Shown: positions 27,729-36,810 of the stretch, in pieces
How the letters are laid out: each line of letters begins with the position of its first letter
How positions within the stretch are numbered: the stretch's first letter is position 1
From: Arthrobacter methylotrophus
Lineage (GTDB): Bacteria; Actinomycetota; Actinomycetes; Actinomycetales; Micrococcaceae
Assembly (NCBI RefSeq): GCF_039539965.1
Contig: NZ_BAABED010000001.1
Location: 1,178,001-1,242,000, forward strand
DNA length: 64,000 nt
Reading direction: 5' to 3'
The notes under the pieces: generated by a model
What the model was told of the DNA's origin: nothing
The model's input: only the letters and a program-made list of their open reading frames with translations
Database searches by the model: none
Program-made: the position numbers and the translations under genes

Positions 27729-28505
27729 ATGCGTATCGCCCGGTTTGTTGTTGATTCTGATCCCGTCTACGGCGTCGTCGAAGGTGAGCCTGGCAGTGAA
27801 GTGATCACTGTCATCCATGGCGATCCCTTCTTCAACGGCGTCGAGCGTACTTCGGTCCGCCACAAGTTGGAAGATGTGCGCCTGCTGGCCCCGATCATTC
27901 CGCGCAGCAAGGTGATCGGCGTTGGCCGGAACTTTGCGGAGCACGCCCGGGAATTGGGCAATGAGGTTCCCCAGCACCCCCTGCTGTTCCTGAAGCCGAA
28001 TACGGCCGTTGTGGGCCCCAATGATCCGATCGTGCTGCCTGAGTTCTCCGAAGAAGTTTCCTTTGAAGCGGAACTCTGCGTGGTCATTGGCCGCATTTGC
28101 AAGGACGTCCCGGAAGATCGCGTGGACGATGTCATTTTCGGTTACACCTGCGGCAACGATCTCACTGCACGCGACGTCCAAAAGACAGACCTGCAGTGGG
28201 CGCGTGCCAAGGGCTTCGATACCTCGGCTCCCTTGGGACCGTGGATCGAGACGGAACTTGACCCCGAGGACCTCGCTATCAAGGGCTGGCTCAATGGCGA
28301 ACTCCGCCAGGACGGCAGCACCAAGCAGATGATCCGTAGCGTGCGCGAACTGGTGTCGATCGTTTCGCAGGCTTTCACCTTGCTTCCGGGAGACGTCATC
28401 ATGACGGGCACGCCAGCCGGCGTCGGCCTGCTCCAGGAAGGCGACCGCTACGAGATCGAGATCGAAGGCATCGGACGTTTGTCCAACCCGGTAGTCCGCC
28501 GGTAA
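27729..28505 (+). CDS. Fumarylacetoacetate hydrolase family protein
   Basis: 258-residue FAHD1-like enzyme; members hydrolyse or decarboxylate beta-keto and acylpyruvate-type acids with Mg2+. The metal-binding pattern is visible as SFEAELCVVIGR followed by GNDLTARDVQ, then GDVIMTGTPAGVG near the C-terminus. The first ~50 residues form the short N-terminal FAH domain (MRIARFVVDSDPVYGVVEG). A TACCTA box ends six bases before the ATG, suggesting a leaderless transcript. This gene commonly precedes gltX in Arthrobacter-type genomes; a functional link is not evident. Specific substrate unknown. Confidence 0.9.
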   Translation: MRIARFVVDSDPVYGVVEGEPGSEVITVIHGDPFFNGVERTSVRHKLEDVRLLAPIIPRSKVIGVGRNFAEHARELGNEVPQHPLLFLKPNTAVVGPNDPIVLPEFSEEVSFEAELCVVIGRICKDVPEDRVDDVIFGYTCGNDLTARDVQKTDLQWARAKGFDTSAPLGPWIETELDPEDLAIKGWLNGELRQDGSTKQMIRSVRELVSIVSQAFTLLPGDVIMTGTPAGVGLLQEGDRYEIEIEGIGRLSNPVVRR

Positions 28506-28516
28506 GGGTTGACTGC

Positions 28517-28553
28517 TTGCCTGCTGCTCGGCGCCCCGTCAAGCAGCAGGCAA
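28517..28553. terminator. Hairpin between FAH gene and gltX
   Basis: Perfect 12-base arms TTGCCTGCTGCT and AGCAGCAGGCAA with a 13-base loop. There is no T-run, so it could be a repeat or a weak terminator. Confidence 0.5.
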
Positions 28554-28590
28554 AAGCGGCCGTGCAGCAAGCGGTAAAGTTGGAACCATT

Positions 28591-30114
28591 ATGACTACTG
28601 TTGCTGCGTCGAACTTTTCATTTTCTTCGTCAATTCCTGCCGTGAATGCCGAAACCCCGGTCCGCGTCCGGTTCTGCCCCTCGCCCACGGGAACCCCACA
28701 CGTTGGACTGATCCGTACCGCCCTGTTTAACTGGGCCTACGCGAGGCACACCGGTGGCAAGCTGATCTTCCGCATCGAAGATACCGACTCGGCCCGTGAC
28801 AGTGAAGAAAGCTACCACCAACTGCTTGACGCGCTAAAGTGGCTCGGCATCGACTGGGACGAGGGCGTTGAGGTCGGCGGACCGCACGAGCCGTACCGCC
28901 AGTCGCAGCGCAGCGACGTGTACCAAGACGTCATCGCCAAGCTCAAGGCCGGCGGTCACATCTACGAGTCGTATTCCACTCCCGAGGAGATCGAAGCGCG
29001 GCACCGTGCTGCTGGCCGCGATCCCAAGCTCGGTTACGATGGCTTCGACCGGCATGTCACCGAGGAGCAGCTCGCCCAGTACAAGGCCGAGGGCCGGAAT
29101 GCCGTGTTGCGCCTGCGTATGCCGGACGAGGACCTGACCTTCAACGACCTTGTGCGCGGGGAGATCACGTTCAAGGCCGGCTCCGTTCCCGACTTCGCGG
29201 TGGTGCGCGCCAATGGAGCGCCGCTGTATACACTGGTGAACCCGGTTGATGACGCACTCATGGGCATCACTCACGTCCTCCGCGGCGAAGACCTGCTCAG
29301 CTCCACCCCGCGCCAGATCGCCCTGTACCGCGCGCTATACGCCATCGGCGTGGCGGAGTACATGCCGGAGTTCGGCCACCTTCCCTATGTCATGGGCCAG
29401 GGTAACAAGAAGCTTTCCAAGCGTGATCCGGAATCCAGCCTGTTCCTGCACCGTGAACGTGGCTTCATTCGCGAAGGATTGCTCAACTACCTGTCCCTCC
29501 TGGGCTGGTCCCTGAGCGCAGACGAGGACATCTTCACGGTGGAGCAGCTCGTGGCCAACTTCGACGTCCACGATGTCCTGGGTAACCCGGCGCGCTTCGA
29601 TATCAAAAAGGCCGAAGCCATCAACGGAACGCACGTGCGCATGCTCGCTCCCGAGGACTTCCGAGAGCGGCTCGTCCCGTACCTGCGGGCCGCAGGTTTC
29701 GTGGGGGAGATTTTGACTCAGCGTCAGGAAGAGATCCTTGCCGAGGCCGCACCGCTGGTCCAGGAACGGATCACCCTGCTGGGCGAGGCTCCGGAGATGC
29801 TCGCCTTCCTGTTCAAGAACGACGACGCGATCGACGTCGCCGACGACGCTCGCAAGGGCCTTCCCGAGAACCTGAGCGAGGTGCTGGACGCTGCGTTGGT
29901 TGCGCTGGAACCCCTCGCGGACTGGACAGCAGAAAGCATCCAGACAGCGCTCAAGCAGGCGCTGGTGGAGGATCTCGGTATCAAGCCGCGTCTTGCGTTC
30001 GGCCCCGTGCGCACGGCGATCTCCGGTCGCCGCATCTCGCCGCCGCTGTTCGAATCGATGGTCATTCTGGGCAAGGATTCCTCGCTCATCCGCCTGCGCT
30101 CGTTCCGCGGCTAG
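28591..30114 (+). CDS. gltX: Glutamate--tRNA ligase
   Basis: Class I synthetase charging tRNA-Glu and, in actinobacteria lacking GlnRS, also tRNA-Gln (non-discriminating). 507 residues. The HIGH-type motif is [20 protein letters not shown] and the KMSKS-type motif is KKLSKRDPE. The C-terminal anticodon-binding helices end at [11 protein letters not shown] 28591 follows TAAAGT by ten bases, so the mRNA leader is only a few bases long. The downstream HAD gene starts 12 bases later and is probably cotranscribed. tRNA-Gln and tRNA-Glu genes lie about 2.5 kb further on. Confidence 0.97.
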   Translation: MTTVAASNFSFSSSIPAVNAETPVRVRFCPSPTGTPHVGLIRTALFNWAYARHTGGKLIFRIEDTDSARDSEESYHQLLDALKWLGIDWDEGVEVGGPHEPYRQSQRSDVYQDVIAKLKAGGHIYESYSTPEEIEARHRAAGRDPKLGYDGFDRHVTEEQLAQYKAEGRNAVLRLRMPDEDLTFNDLVRGEITFKAGSVPDFAVVRANGAPLYTLVNPVDDALMGITHVLRGEDLLSSTPRQIALYRALYAIGVAEYMPEFGHLPYVMGQGNKKLSKRDPESSLFLHRERGFIREGLLNYLSLLGWSLSADEDIFTVEQLVANFDVHDVLGNPARFDIKKAEAINGTHVRMLAPEDFRERLVPYLRAAGFVGEILTQRQEEILAEAAPLVQERITLLGEAPEMLAFLFKNDDAIDVADDARKGLPENLSEVLDAALVALEPLADWTAESIQTALKQALVEDLGIKPRLAFGPVRTAISGRRISPPLFESMVILGKDSSLIRLRSFRG

Positions 30115-30126
30115 TTCAGGAACGCC

Positions 30127-30840
30127 GTGATCAACGCGCTTCATGAGTCATTCGGCACGGTGCGGGGTGTCCTGTTCGATATTGACGACACCCTGGTGGA
30201 CCTCGAGTACGCCATGACCACGGCCCTGCGTGATGTGAGCGAACATCTCCTGCCCGGCCTGGACCAGGCCGGGTGGGAGAAATTCGGACGGATCTTCACG
30301 CACGAAACCACGCACTTTTACGACCGGTACCTCGCTGGCGAGCTGACGTTCAACGAGCAGCGGCTCCTCCGGGGCCGCGCCGCACTGGGGCATTTCGGCG
30401 TCGAGCTTGGCGGCGACGATTCCCACACGTGGCTCAACGACTATGCCCGCTTGCAGCCCAGCTATGTCAGGGCCTTCAGCGACGTCAAGCCGGTCCTTGA
30501 CGCTCTAGATGCTCTCGGCATTCCGTACGGTGCCGTGAGCAACAATGTCCACGACTACCAGAGGGTCAAGCTCGACAGCGCCGGACTCTCCCGCGTCTTG
30601 GTCCTTGTCGGAACCGACACCGTGGGTGTGCCCAAGCCGGACCCCGCCATTTACCTGGAAGGGGTCCGCCGCTTGGGCACCACCCCGGCTGAGACACTTT
30701 TCGTCGGAGACAACCGGCTGCTCGACGCCGACGGCTCCACCGCCGCCGGATTACGGGGTGTCTGGTTGAACCGTACCGGCGAACTCGTCTCCGACTTTTC
30801 GGGCAGGGAAATAGACTCCTTGTCGCAACTGCTCGGCTGA
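30127..30840 (+). CDS. HAD family hydrolase (phosphatase-like)
   Basis: 237-residue haloacid dehalogenase superfamily protein, subfamily IA. Motif I is LFDIDDTLVDLE with the nucleophile and acid Asp pair, motif II threonine/serine is in GAVSNNVHD, motif III lysine is in VPKPDPAIYLEG and motif IV is FVGDNRLLDADGSTAAG. The alpha-helical cap follows motif I. GTG start after CAGGAACG. Cotranscribed with gltX by spacing. The phosphorylated substrate cannot be named. Confidence 0.9.
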   Translation: MINALHESFGTVRGVLFDIDDTLVDLEYAMTTALRDVSEHLLPGLDQAGWEKFGRIFTHETTHFYDRYLAGELTFNEQRLLRGRAALGHFGVELGGDDSHTWLNDYARLQPSYVRAFSDVKPVLDALDALGIPYGAVSNNVHDYQRVKLDSAGLSRVLVLVGTDTVGVPKPDPAIYLEGVRRLGTTPAETLFVGDNRLLDADGSTAAGLRGVWLNRTGELVSDFSGREIDSLSQLLG

Positions 30841-30852
30841 GCGGCTTCCCGG

Positions 30853-32316
30853 CTACTCGTCGAGCCGGAACTTCCGCAGGAAGACAAACGCGCCCACGGA
30901 ACCGGCACCCAGAACGCCCACGAGGCCGAGCGCCGTGCCGGTATCGGACTTTTCGGCCATGTTCGACGGCGATACCGCTGCGGCGCCCTGATGGAGCTCC
31001 GCGGTGCCCGCCGCAATGCGCGCATTCCCGTCTGCGAGTTTGTCCGCGCCTGCGGACAATTGGGCTGAGCCCGCGGCCAGCTTGGCATTTCCTTCGGACA
31101 ACTTGGAGGCGCCCGCCGCCAACGCCGTTGAACCGTCCAGGAGACCAGGGGAGGACGGATCAGCGGGGCTGCCCTTGATGCCGGCCATCAGTGAATCCGT
31201 GCCCGAGGCCAAACGGGACGTTCCGTCGGTCATGCCGGCCGTGGCCTTGAGGAGTCCCGGGTGCTCCGGGTCGCCCGGAACACCGTCCATGCCCACCCGG
31301 ATCTTTGCCGTTCCATCAGCGAGCATTTGCGTGCCCAAAACTACTCCCGGGGCGGCTGGGTCCTGGCTGTTGAGTTTCCGGGCGAGGGCGGCAAATCCTG
31401 CTGTCAGCTTTCCTGTCCCGGCAGAGATTTTCCCGGTGCCGTCGGCGAGCCGTCCGGTGCCGTCGTGCAGTTGTTCCGCCCCGGCCTCGAGCTGGCCCGC
31501 GCCGGCCTGGAGCTGTCCAGCTCCAGCATCGAGGCGATGTGCGCCATCGTTGAGGGCATTGATCTGGACCTTCAGTGCCGCAAGGGGCACAACGCCCTGG
31601 AGCCCGTTCGCGGCGTCGGCCAGCTGCTGGAGCCCTTGGGCCAAGGCCGCTGATCCCGTGCCTTTGGTGGGATCGTTTCCGGCGCCGGGGAAACCCTTAA
31701 GCTGATCGGTCCCCGCTGCCAACCTGGCCGAACCTGCATCGAGTTGGGCAGCACCGGCGTTGAGTTGGGTGGCCCCGTTGTTCAGCTGGATCGCGCCATT
31801 GTGGAGTTGGGTGGCGCCGTCTGCGAGATTGTTTTCCGCGTTGCCTCCGGGCGTCGGAGTCAACGCGGCTGAAAGCTGCGCGGCCCCGGCGGCGAGTTTC
31901 TGGGCGCCGTCATCCACTTTGTAGACTCCCGGTGCCAGCTTCGCGTCGACGTCGTTCTGGATCTTCTCTGCGCCACTCGCGAGCTTGTCGGCACCATCCT
32001 TCAATTGCTGGGCGCCCGGGGTCAGCTTGCCTTGGATTCCGGTGTGGACCTTCGATGCTCCATCGGCCAGCGTGGCGGCTCCGGTGCTGGCTTCAGCGGC
32101 TCCGCCGGCAAGCCTTGCTGCGCCGTCCTTGAGCTGTCCGGCGCCGGTTGAAGCCTGGCCTGCGCCGTCATTGAGTTGCGCCGAACCTGCAGCGATCTTC
32201 CCGATGACCAAGGCGTAGAAGCCGAGGAGCGCGATTAACAGGAGCGCGAGGACGGCAATAGCGATCATCTGGGCGCGGCTTCGGGTTCTGATGGCAAGGG
32301 CAGGGTTCCGTGTCAC
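30853..32316 (-). CDS. GA-heptad repeat membrane protein (YhgE/Pip-type repeats)
   Basis: 487 residues from the GTG at 32316, chosen because GAGAGGAATT lies just upstream. A membrane helix near residues 15-40 (IAIAVLALLLIALLGFYALV) is followed by some 400 residues of seven-residue repeats of the form x-x-L-x-x-G-A (for example LADGATQLHNGAIQLNNGA), then a C-terminal helix (TGTALGLVGVLGAGSVGAFV) and a charged tail FRKFRLDE. Such xxxLxxG heptads form long rod-like helices in YhgE/Pip and some MmpL-associated proteins. Both ends in the membrane would make an extracellular loop or rod. No ABC-2 permease domain is present. A tandem palindromic operator precedes it. Confidence 0.85.
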   Translation of the reverse strand: MTRNPALAIRTRSRAQMIAIAVLALLLIALLGFYALVIGKIAAGSAQLNDGAGQASTGAGQLKDGAARLAGGAAEASTGAATLADGASKVHTGIQGKLTPGAQQLKDGADKLASGAEKIQNDVDAKLAPGVYKVDDGAQKLAAGAAQLSAALTPTPGGNAENNLADGATQLHNGAIQLNNGATQLNAGAAQLDAGSARLAAGTDQLKGFPGAGNDPTKGTGSAALAQGLQQLADAANGLQGVVPLAALKVQINALNDGAHRLDAGAGQLQAGAGQLEAGAEQLHDGTGRLADGTGKISAGTGKLTAGFAALARKLNSQDPAAPGVVLGTQMLADGTAKIRVGMDGVPGDPEHPGLLKATAGMTDGTSRLASGTDSLMAGIKGSPADPSSPGLLDGSTALAAGASKLSEGNAKLAAGSAQLSAGADKLADGNARIAAGTAELHQGAAAVSPSNMAEKSDTGTALGLVGVLGAGSVGAFVFLRKFRLDE

Positions 32317-32432
32317 GGGCAATTCCTCTCGATGACTTCCCGGCGGCGGCGCTGCTGCCGGGCACCCCCCATGTGACACAGCTAACAGACGACTTGGCCT
32401 GCGGCCGTGCCACGAAATTTGTGTCAAGCTTG

Positions 32433-32461
32433 GTTACCGAGCGGTAACTTACCGAGGGTAA
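32433..32461 (-). promoter_or_regulatory. Tandem palindromic operator, TetR-like
   Basis: GTTACC-GAGC-GGTAAC at 32433-32448 and TTACC-GAG-GGTAA at 32449-32461 lie back to back, just upstream of the heptad-repeat gene and next to a minus-strand TTGACA (32427-32422). Palindromes of the form TTACCG..CGGTAA are typical of TetR-family regulators. No TetR gene is in the window. Confidence 0.55.
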
Positions 32462-32636
32462 ACTTAAAATACGGGTGATTGCAAGGGTCTTTCGCCGGGG
32501 TTGGCGGATCGACGGGGTGGCAGGCGGATCCCATGCGGCGATTTGTGCGCGCCGAAAGTCTCGGGTAAAGTAATTACTCGTGCTGAGGGGCGCGGAGCGA
32601 AGGTTTAGGCCATCGAATCCGGCCTAAAAGCGCCAA

Positions 32637-32708
32637 TGGGATATGGTGTAATTGGCAACACTACGGTTTCTGGTACCGTCATTCTAGGTTCGAGTCCTGG
32701 TATCCCAG
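32637..32708 (+). tRNA. tRNA-Gln (CUG)
   Basis: 72 bases. Acceptor TGGGATA pairs with TATCCCA, discriminator G. The anticodon stem-loop ACGGT-TTCTGGT-ACCGT gives anticodon CTG, and the T-arm contains GGTTCGAGTCC. The 320 bases between the heptad-repeat gene and this tRNA contain only the operator and AT-rich promoter sequence (GGTAAAGTAATTACT). Confidence 0.94.
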
Positions 32709-32846
32709 CTCTAAATAGACCGCATTATTCTGCGGGAATTTGGAATTCTGAATCAGTCCGCTGATTTGAATGAACGCTGAATGTGTGAAATACTCATTCA
32801 GCTTGAATCCCGGAATTGGGATTCAAAAATGTAGTCAAAAGTGCAA
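32709..32846 (+). other. Hairpin-rich AT spacer between two tRNA genes
   Basis: No gene. Three short inverted repeats follow one another: CTGAATCAG-type arms near 32747-32770, GCTGAATG/CATTCAGC near 32776-32803, and TTGAATCCC/GGGATTCAA near 32803-32826. Much more AT-rich than its surroundings. Could be processing structure for a tRNA-Gln/tRNA-Glu precursor. Confidence 0.45.
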
Positions 32847-32919
32847 GGCCCCATCGTATAGCGGCCTAGTACGCCGCCCTCTCACGGCGGTAACGCGGGT
32901 TCGAATCCCGCTGGGGTCA
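32847..32919 (+). tRNA. tRNA-Glu (CUC)
   Basis: 73 bases. Acceptor GGCCCCA pairs with TGGGGTC, discriminator A. The anticodon stem-loop CCGCC-CTCTCAC-GGCGG gives anticodon CTC, and the T-arm contains GGTTCGAATCC. Followed by a strong terminator. Confidence 0.95.
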
Positions 32920-32927
32920 CAAAATGA

Positions 32928-32961
32928 ATCCCCCGGAACCAACAGGTTCCGGGGGATTTTT
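32928..32961 (+). terminator. Terminator of the tRNA-Gln/tRNA-Glu unit
   Basis: ATCCCCCGGAACC and GGTTCCGGGGGAT form perfect arms around AACA, followed by TTTTTCG. Confidence 0.9.
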
Positions 32962-33102
32962 CGTCGTGCAAGATACGGATGGACATCTGGAGCCGTATCT
33001 TGCTCCCCTTGTTTGCCGCGAGAAAGCCCCGGAATAAGGCGACTCGCCGCGTAGCAACCCCTTTTCGAACTCAAAAGAGGGGAGAACGGTGCGGGCGACC
33101 GC

Positions 33103-33666
33103 TCATTCTTCTTTCTGGAGGGCATCTGCGGCGTCCCGGACCTTGATGAGCGTGCGCAGGTTCCGGGTGGTGGTGCTCGCCTTGTAGCGGGGCTTCGAAG
33201 AGATCTTGCTGAAGGGGCTGTCCAAGGTGCCACCCGTTGGAGCGAGCCAAGCAGACGCTTCGGGACCCAGCCGGACCTGCTCGACTCCGCCGTGTCCGGG
33301 GGTGCCGAGCTCTGCGCCGGCGTCGAACAGTTCGTCCAACATGGCGGTGTCCGAGGCGAGGGTGATGTAACTGTGCGTGGTTTTATCGTCGGCGGGATAA
33401 GGGCAAGCGTCCACCAATTCAGCAACCCTTCGTGCGGTGAGGACCACTACCCAGGCGTCATAGCCGAAGGCTTCCCTTAAGCATTCTTCGAACTGCTCTT
33501 TGACCCCCGCGGCGTCCAGCTTGCTCTGAAGGACAACGTTCCCACTGGCCAGCAGGGTCTTGACGCCGGTGAAGGGGCACGCCTTGAGGGCGGTCTTGAG
33601 GTCGGCCATTTTGATGTTGATCCCGCCCACGTTGATCCCGCGCAGGAACACGGCAAAGCTATTCAT
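33103..33666 (-). CDS. DUF1697 domain-containing protein
   Basis: 187-residue conserved protein of unknown function. The DUF1697 opening is clear: FAVFLRGINVGG, IKMADLKTAL and GVKTLLASGNVVL, which is the family signature, with WLAPTGGTLDSPFSKI and RNLRTLIKV near the end. No membrane segment or signal. A TAGGGT box lies six bases upstream of the ATG on the minus strand, suggesting leaderless transcription. It stands alone between the tRNA terminator and the IclR regulator; no function can be inferred from context. Confidence 0.88.
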   Translation of the reverse strand: MNSFAVFLRGINVGGINIKMADLKTALKACPFTGVKTLLASGNVVLQSKLDAAGVKEQFEECLREAFGYDAWVVVLTARRVAELVDACPYPADDKTTHSYITLASDTAMLDELFDAGAELGTPGHGGVEQVRLGPEASAWLAPTGGTLDSPFSKISSKPRYKASTTTRNLRTLIKVRDAADALQKEE

Positions 33667-33721
33667 GCGCCCACCCTACATGCGCACCCGCAAACAGTCC
33701 GGGCGCTACCGGGGTATGCGG

Positions 33722-34441
33722 TCAGTCGTTGTTCTTGCGCAGGGCCTCGGTCAGCACGCGGGCGGCATTGCAGACAACCTCGGCGTGGAGGCGTCCCGGC
33801 TGGCGGGTCAGCCGCTCGATGGGGCCCGAGATGGACACGGCAGCGATGACGCGACCGGAAGGGCCGCGCACCGGCGCAGACACGGAGGCGACCCCGGGCT
33901 CGCGTTCGCCGAGGCTCTGAGCCCAGCCCCGGCGTCGTACTCCCGCCAGGACCGTCGGCGTGAAGCGGGCATTCTGGAGTCCGTCGAGAAGACGATCATG
34001 GTCTTCCCATGCCAGGAGGATCTGGGCGGCGGAGCCGGCCTTCATGGATAGCTGGGTGCCCACGGGAATGGTGTCGCGCAGGCCGATCGGACGTTCGGCC
34101 GAGGCGACGCAGACGCGCCAGTCCCCCTGGCGTCGGAAGATTTGGGCGCTTTCTCCGGTGGCGTCGCGCAATTGGATGAGGACGGGGCCGGCAGACGCGA
34201 TGAGCCTGTCTTCGCCTGCCGCCGAAGCAAGCTCAACAAGGCGGCTCCCGAGGACAAAGCGCCCTTGGATGTCGCGGCTTACGAGCCGGTGGTGGACGAG
34301 CGCCAGCGCCAGCCGGTGTACGGTGGGGCGGGCCAGTCCGGTTGCTGCCACAAGTTGAGCCAAAGTGGTTGGCCCCGCCTCAAGTGCGTCGAGCACCTGG
34401 GCCGCTTTATCGATGACGCCGACTCCACTAGAATTGTCCAT
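33722..34441 (-). CDS. ndgR: IclR family regulator, probable LtbR/NdgR orthologue
   Basis: 239-residue regulator starting at MDNSSGVGVIDKAAQVLDAL. The N-terminal winged helix is TLAQLVAATGLARPTVHRLA, and the C-terminal IclR effector domain contains TQLSMKAGSAAQILLAW and GVASVSAPVRGPSGRVIAAV. It is divergent from leuC, the position held by LtbR in Corynebacterium glutamicum and NdgR in Streptomyces, which control leucine and other amino-acid genes; the assignment rests on family and position. A perfect inverted repeat lies in the shared promoter region, and related sites precede leuB and the ilvB leader. The upstream open frame (15 codons) would overlap the operator, so I use the inner ATG. 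Confidence 0.88.
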   Translation of the reverse strand: MDNSSGVGVIDKAAQVLDALEAGPTTLAQLVAATGLARPTVHRLALALVHHRLVSRDIQGRFVLGSRLVELASAAGEDRLIASAGPVLIQLRDATGESAQIFRRQGDWRVCVASAERPIGLRDTIPVGTQLSMKAGSAAQILLAWEDHDRLLDGLQNARFTPTVLAGVRRRGWAQSLGEREPGVASVSAPVRGPSGRVIAAVSISGPIERLTRQPGRLHAEVVCNAARVLTEALRKNND

Positions 34442-34456
34442 GTAATGATATTGACG

Positions 34457-34471
34457 TCTCAATATCTGAGA
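34457..34471 (+). promoter_or_regulatory. Palindromic operator in the ndgR-leuC intergenic region
   Basis: Perfect inverted repeat TCTCA-ATATC-TGAGA directly after a TTGACG -35-like hexamer (34451-34456) for leuC and 15 bases from the regulator start codon. Well placed to repress both genes. Confidence 0.65.
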
Positions 34472-34553
34472 TGCAAGTTGTTTCACTGGCGCAGTTTGGA
34501 TCGCTGATGTTCAGTGGAAGTAGTCAAGCCAACCGCAGTGAAGGGAGCAGGCC

Positions 34554-36008
34554 GTGGGAAAGACTCTGGCCGAGAAAGTCTGGGATGCACACGTGGTGCG
34601 CAAGGGCGAAGGCGAAGGAGCCAACGCCCAGCCCGATCTTCTGTTCATCGACCTGCACCTAGTGCACGAGGTGACCTCGCCGCAGGCCTTTGAGGGTTTG
34701 CGCTTGGCCGGACGCCCCTTACGCCGTCCCGATCTCACCATCGCCACGGAAGACCACAACACGCCGACACTCGATATCGACAAGCCGATTGCCGATCTCA
34801 CCAGCCGCACGCAGATCCAGACTTTGCGGAACAACTGCAAGGAGTTCGGTGTCCGCCTGCACTCTCTAGGCGATGCCGAACAAGGCATTGTGCACGTCGT
34901 CGGTCCGCAGCTGGGTCTGACCCAGCCCGGCATGACGGTTGTCTGTGGCGATTCCCACACCTCGACCCACGGCGCCTTCGGGGCGCTCGCCATGGGCATT
35001 GGCACCTCCGAGGTGGAACACGTCATGGCAACCCAGACGCTCTCCCTCAAGCCTTTCAAGACCATGGCCATCAACGTGGAGGGCACTCTGCGCCCCGGCG
35101 TGTCGGCAAAGGACATTATCCTGGCCGTCATCGCCAAGATCGGCACCGGCGGCGGCCAAGGCTATGTCCTGGAATACCGCGGCTCGGCCATCCGGACGCT
35201 TTCCATGGACGCCCGCATGACCATCTGCAATATGTCCATCGAGGCCGGCGCCCGTGCGGGACTGGTGGCGCCGGACCAGACGACGTACGACTACATGCAC
35301 GGCCGCCCGCACGCCCCCCAGGGCGAAGAGTGGGACGCAGCCGTCGAGTACTGGAGCACGCTGCACACCGACGACGACGCAACGTTCGACGTCGAGGTAG
35401 ACCTCAATGCCGATACTTTGGAACCGTTTGTCACCTGGGGGACCAACCCGGGCCAGGGTATTTCACTCAACGAAGCGGTGCCGTTCCCCGAGGACTTTGG
35501 TGACGAAAACGCCAAACTGGCGGCCGAACGCGCGCTGCAGTACATGGGCCTGGAAGCCGGCACGCCCATGAAGGACATCCGCGTGGACACCGTCTTCCTG
35601 GGATCCTGCACCAACTCACGCATCGAAGACCTCCGCGCCGCGGCTGACGTGATCCGGGGTCGCGAAAAAGACCCCAAGGTGCGGATGCTGGTGGTTCCGG
35701 GCTCCGCACGCGTCCGCCTGGAGGCTGAAGCAGAGGGCCTGGACAAGGTATTCAAGGATTTCGGAGCCGAGTGGCGCTTCGCCGGCTGCTCGATGTGCCT
35801 GGGCATGAACCCGGACCAGCTCGAGCCGGGGGAGCGCTGTGCATCCACCTCGAACCGCAACTTCGAAGGCCGGCAGGGCAAAGGCGGACGCACGCACCTG
35901 GTTTCACCGGTAGTGGCTGCTGCGACTGCGGTTCGCGGGACACTCAGCTCGCCGTCGGACCTGGAGTCCGCCTTCGTCTCCGCTTCCACCACGACCGACG
36001 CCGCCTAG
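34554..36008 (+). CDS. leuC: 3-isopropylmalate dehydratase large subunit
   Basis: Aconitase-family subunit that, with LeuD, isomerises 2-isopropylmalate to 3-isopropylmalate using a 4Fe-4S cluster. 484 residues, with a GTG start after GAAGGGAG. The cluster cysteines are visible: one in [14 protein letters not shown] and a pair in [13 protein letters not shown]. Other family segments are [16 protein letters not shown] and EHVMATQTL. leuD follows nine bases later with a strong GGAGG. Expression is probably controlled by the divergent IclR regulator through the palindrome at 34457. Confidence 0.97.
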   Translation: MGKTLAEKVWDAHVVRKGEGEGANAQPDLLFIDLHLVHEVTSPQAFEGLRLAGRPLRRPDLTIATEDHNTPTLDIDKPIADLTSRTQIQTLRNNCKEFGVRLHSLGDAEQGIVHVVGPQLGLTQPGMTVVCGDSHTSTHGAFGALAMGIGTSEVEHVMATQTLSLKPFKTMAINVEGTLRPGVSAKDIILAVIAKIGTGGGQGYVLEYRGSAIRTLSMDARMTICNMSIEAGARAGLVAPDQTTYDYMHGRPHAPQGEEWDAAVEYWSTLHTDDDATFDVEVDLNADTLEPFVTWGTNPGQGISLNEAVPFPEDFGDENAKLAAERALQYMGLEAGTPMKDIRVDTVFLGSCTNSRIEDLRAAADVIRGREKDPKVRMLVVPGSARVRLEAEAEGLDKVFKDFGAEWRFAGCSMCLGMNPDQLEPGERCASTSNRNFEGRQGKGGRTHLVSPVVAAATAVRGTLSSPSDLESAFVSASTTTDAA

Positions 36009-36017
36009 GAGGATCCC

Positions 36018-36620
36018 ATGGAAAAGTTCACCACCCACACCGGCATCGGTGTCCCGCTGCGCCAAAGCAATGTCGACACGGACCAGATCATTCCCGCGGT
36101 CTACCTGAAACGGATCACCCGTACCGGCTTCGAAGACGCCCTGTTCGCTGCGTGGCGCAAGGACGCATCCTTCATCCTGAACCAGGAACCTTTCAACGCG
36201 GGCTCCGTCCTGGTGGCCGGGCCTGATTTCGGCACCGGCTCATCCCGCGAACACGCCGTCTGGGCACTGAAGGACTATGGTTTCAAGGCCGTCCTCTCTT
36301 CCCGTTTCGCGGACATTTTCCGCGGGAACTCGGGAAAGCAAGGCCTCCTGGCGGCTGAGCTTGCCCAAGACGACATCGAGCTCATCTGGAAAGTGCTCGA
36401 AAACGCCCCCGGTACCGAGGTCAAGGTGGACCTCGTGTCCAAGACCGTCGAATGCGGCAACGTGGTGGCGCCCTTCGAAATCGATGACTACACGCGCTGG
36501 CGCCTTTTGGAAGGCTTGGACGACATCGGCTTGACGCTCCAGCACGAGGAAGACATCACGGCCTACGAGGCCACGAGGCCTTCCTTCAAGCCGAAAACGC
36601 TGCCTGCAAGGATCCAGTAG
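36018..36620 (+). CDS. leuD: 3-isopropylmalate dehydratase small subunit
   Basis: Swivel-domain partner of LeuC, 200 residues. The N-terminus [20 protein letters not shown] and the substrate-recognition segment [18 protein letters not shown] are typical of the bacterial LeuD. Starts at ATG after GGAGGATCCC. Cotranscribed with leuC and closed by a hairpin terminator before murA. Confidence 0.97.
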   Translation: MEKFTTHTGIGVPLRQSNVDTDQIIPAVYLKRITRTGFEDALFAAWRKDASFILNQEPFNAGSVLVAGPDFGTGSSREHAVWALKDYGFKAVLSSRFADIFRGNSGKQGLLAAELAQDDIELIWKVLENAPGTEVKVDLVSKTVECGNVVAPFEIDDYTRWRLLEGLDDIGLTLQHEEDITAYEATRPSFKPKTLPARIQ

Positions 36621-36654
36621 GCCCGGCCCACGAATCCAATACTCCTGGCCGACG

Positions 36655-36692
36655 GAAGGACCGGCGATGGCGACGAGCCACGCCGGTCCTTC
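36655..36692 (+). terminator. Terminator of leuCD
   Basis: GAAGGACCGGCG and CGCCGGTCCTTC form perfect arms, with an inner TGGC/GCCA pairing, followed by TCCGTTCCTTC. Confidence 0.8.
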
Positions 36693-36810
36693 TCCGTTCC
36701 TTCAAGCATGCCCCGGTGGGCCTCCATTTCGAATCGGTAACGTCAGCTTTTATGCTTAGCTGGAGCCTTTGTAAGTGTGGGGGCATCAACTCGTGAGGAA
36801 ACCGGTATAG

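Noticed and set aside
32637..32919. tRNA genes as the attachment site of an integrated element
   Set aside because: Both tRNAs are intact, the spacer is only 138 bases, no partial tRNA copy is seen nearby and no integrase is present.
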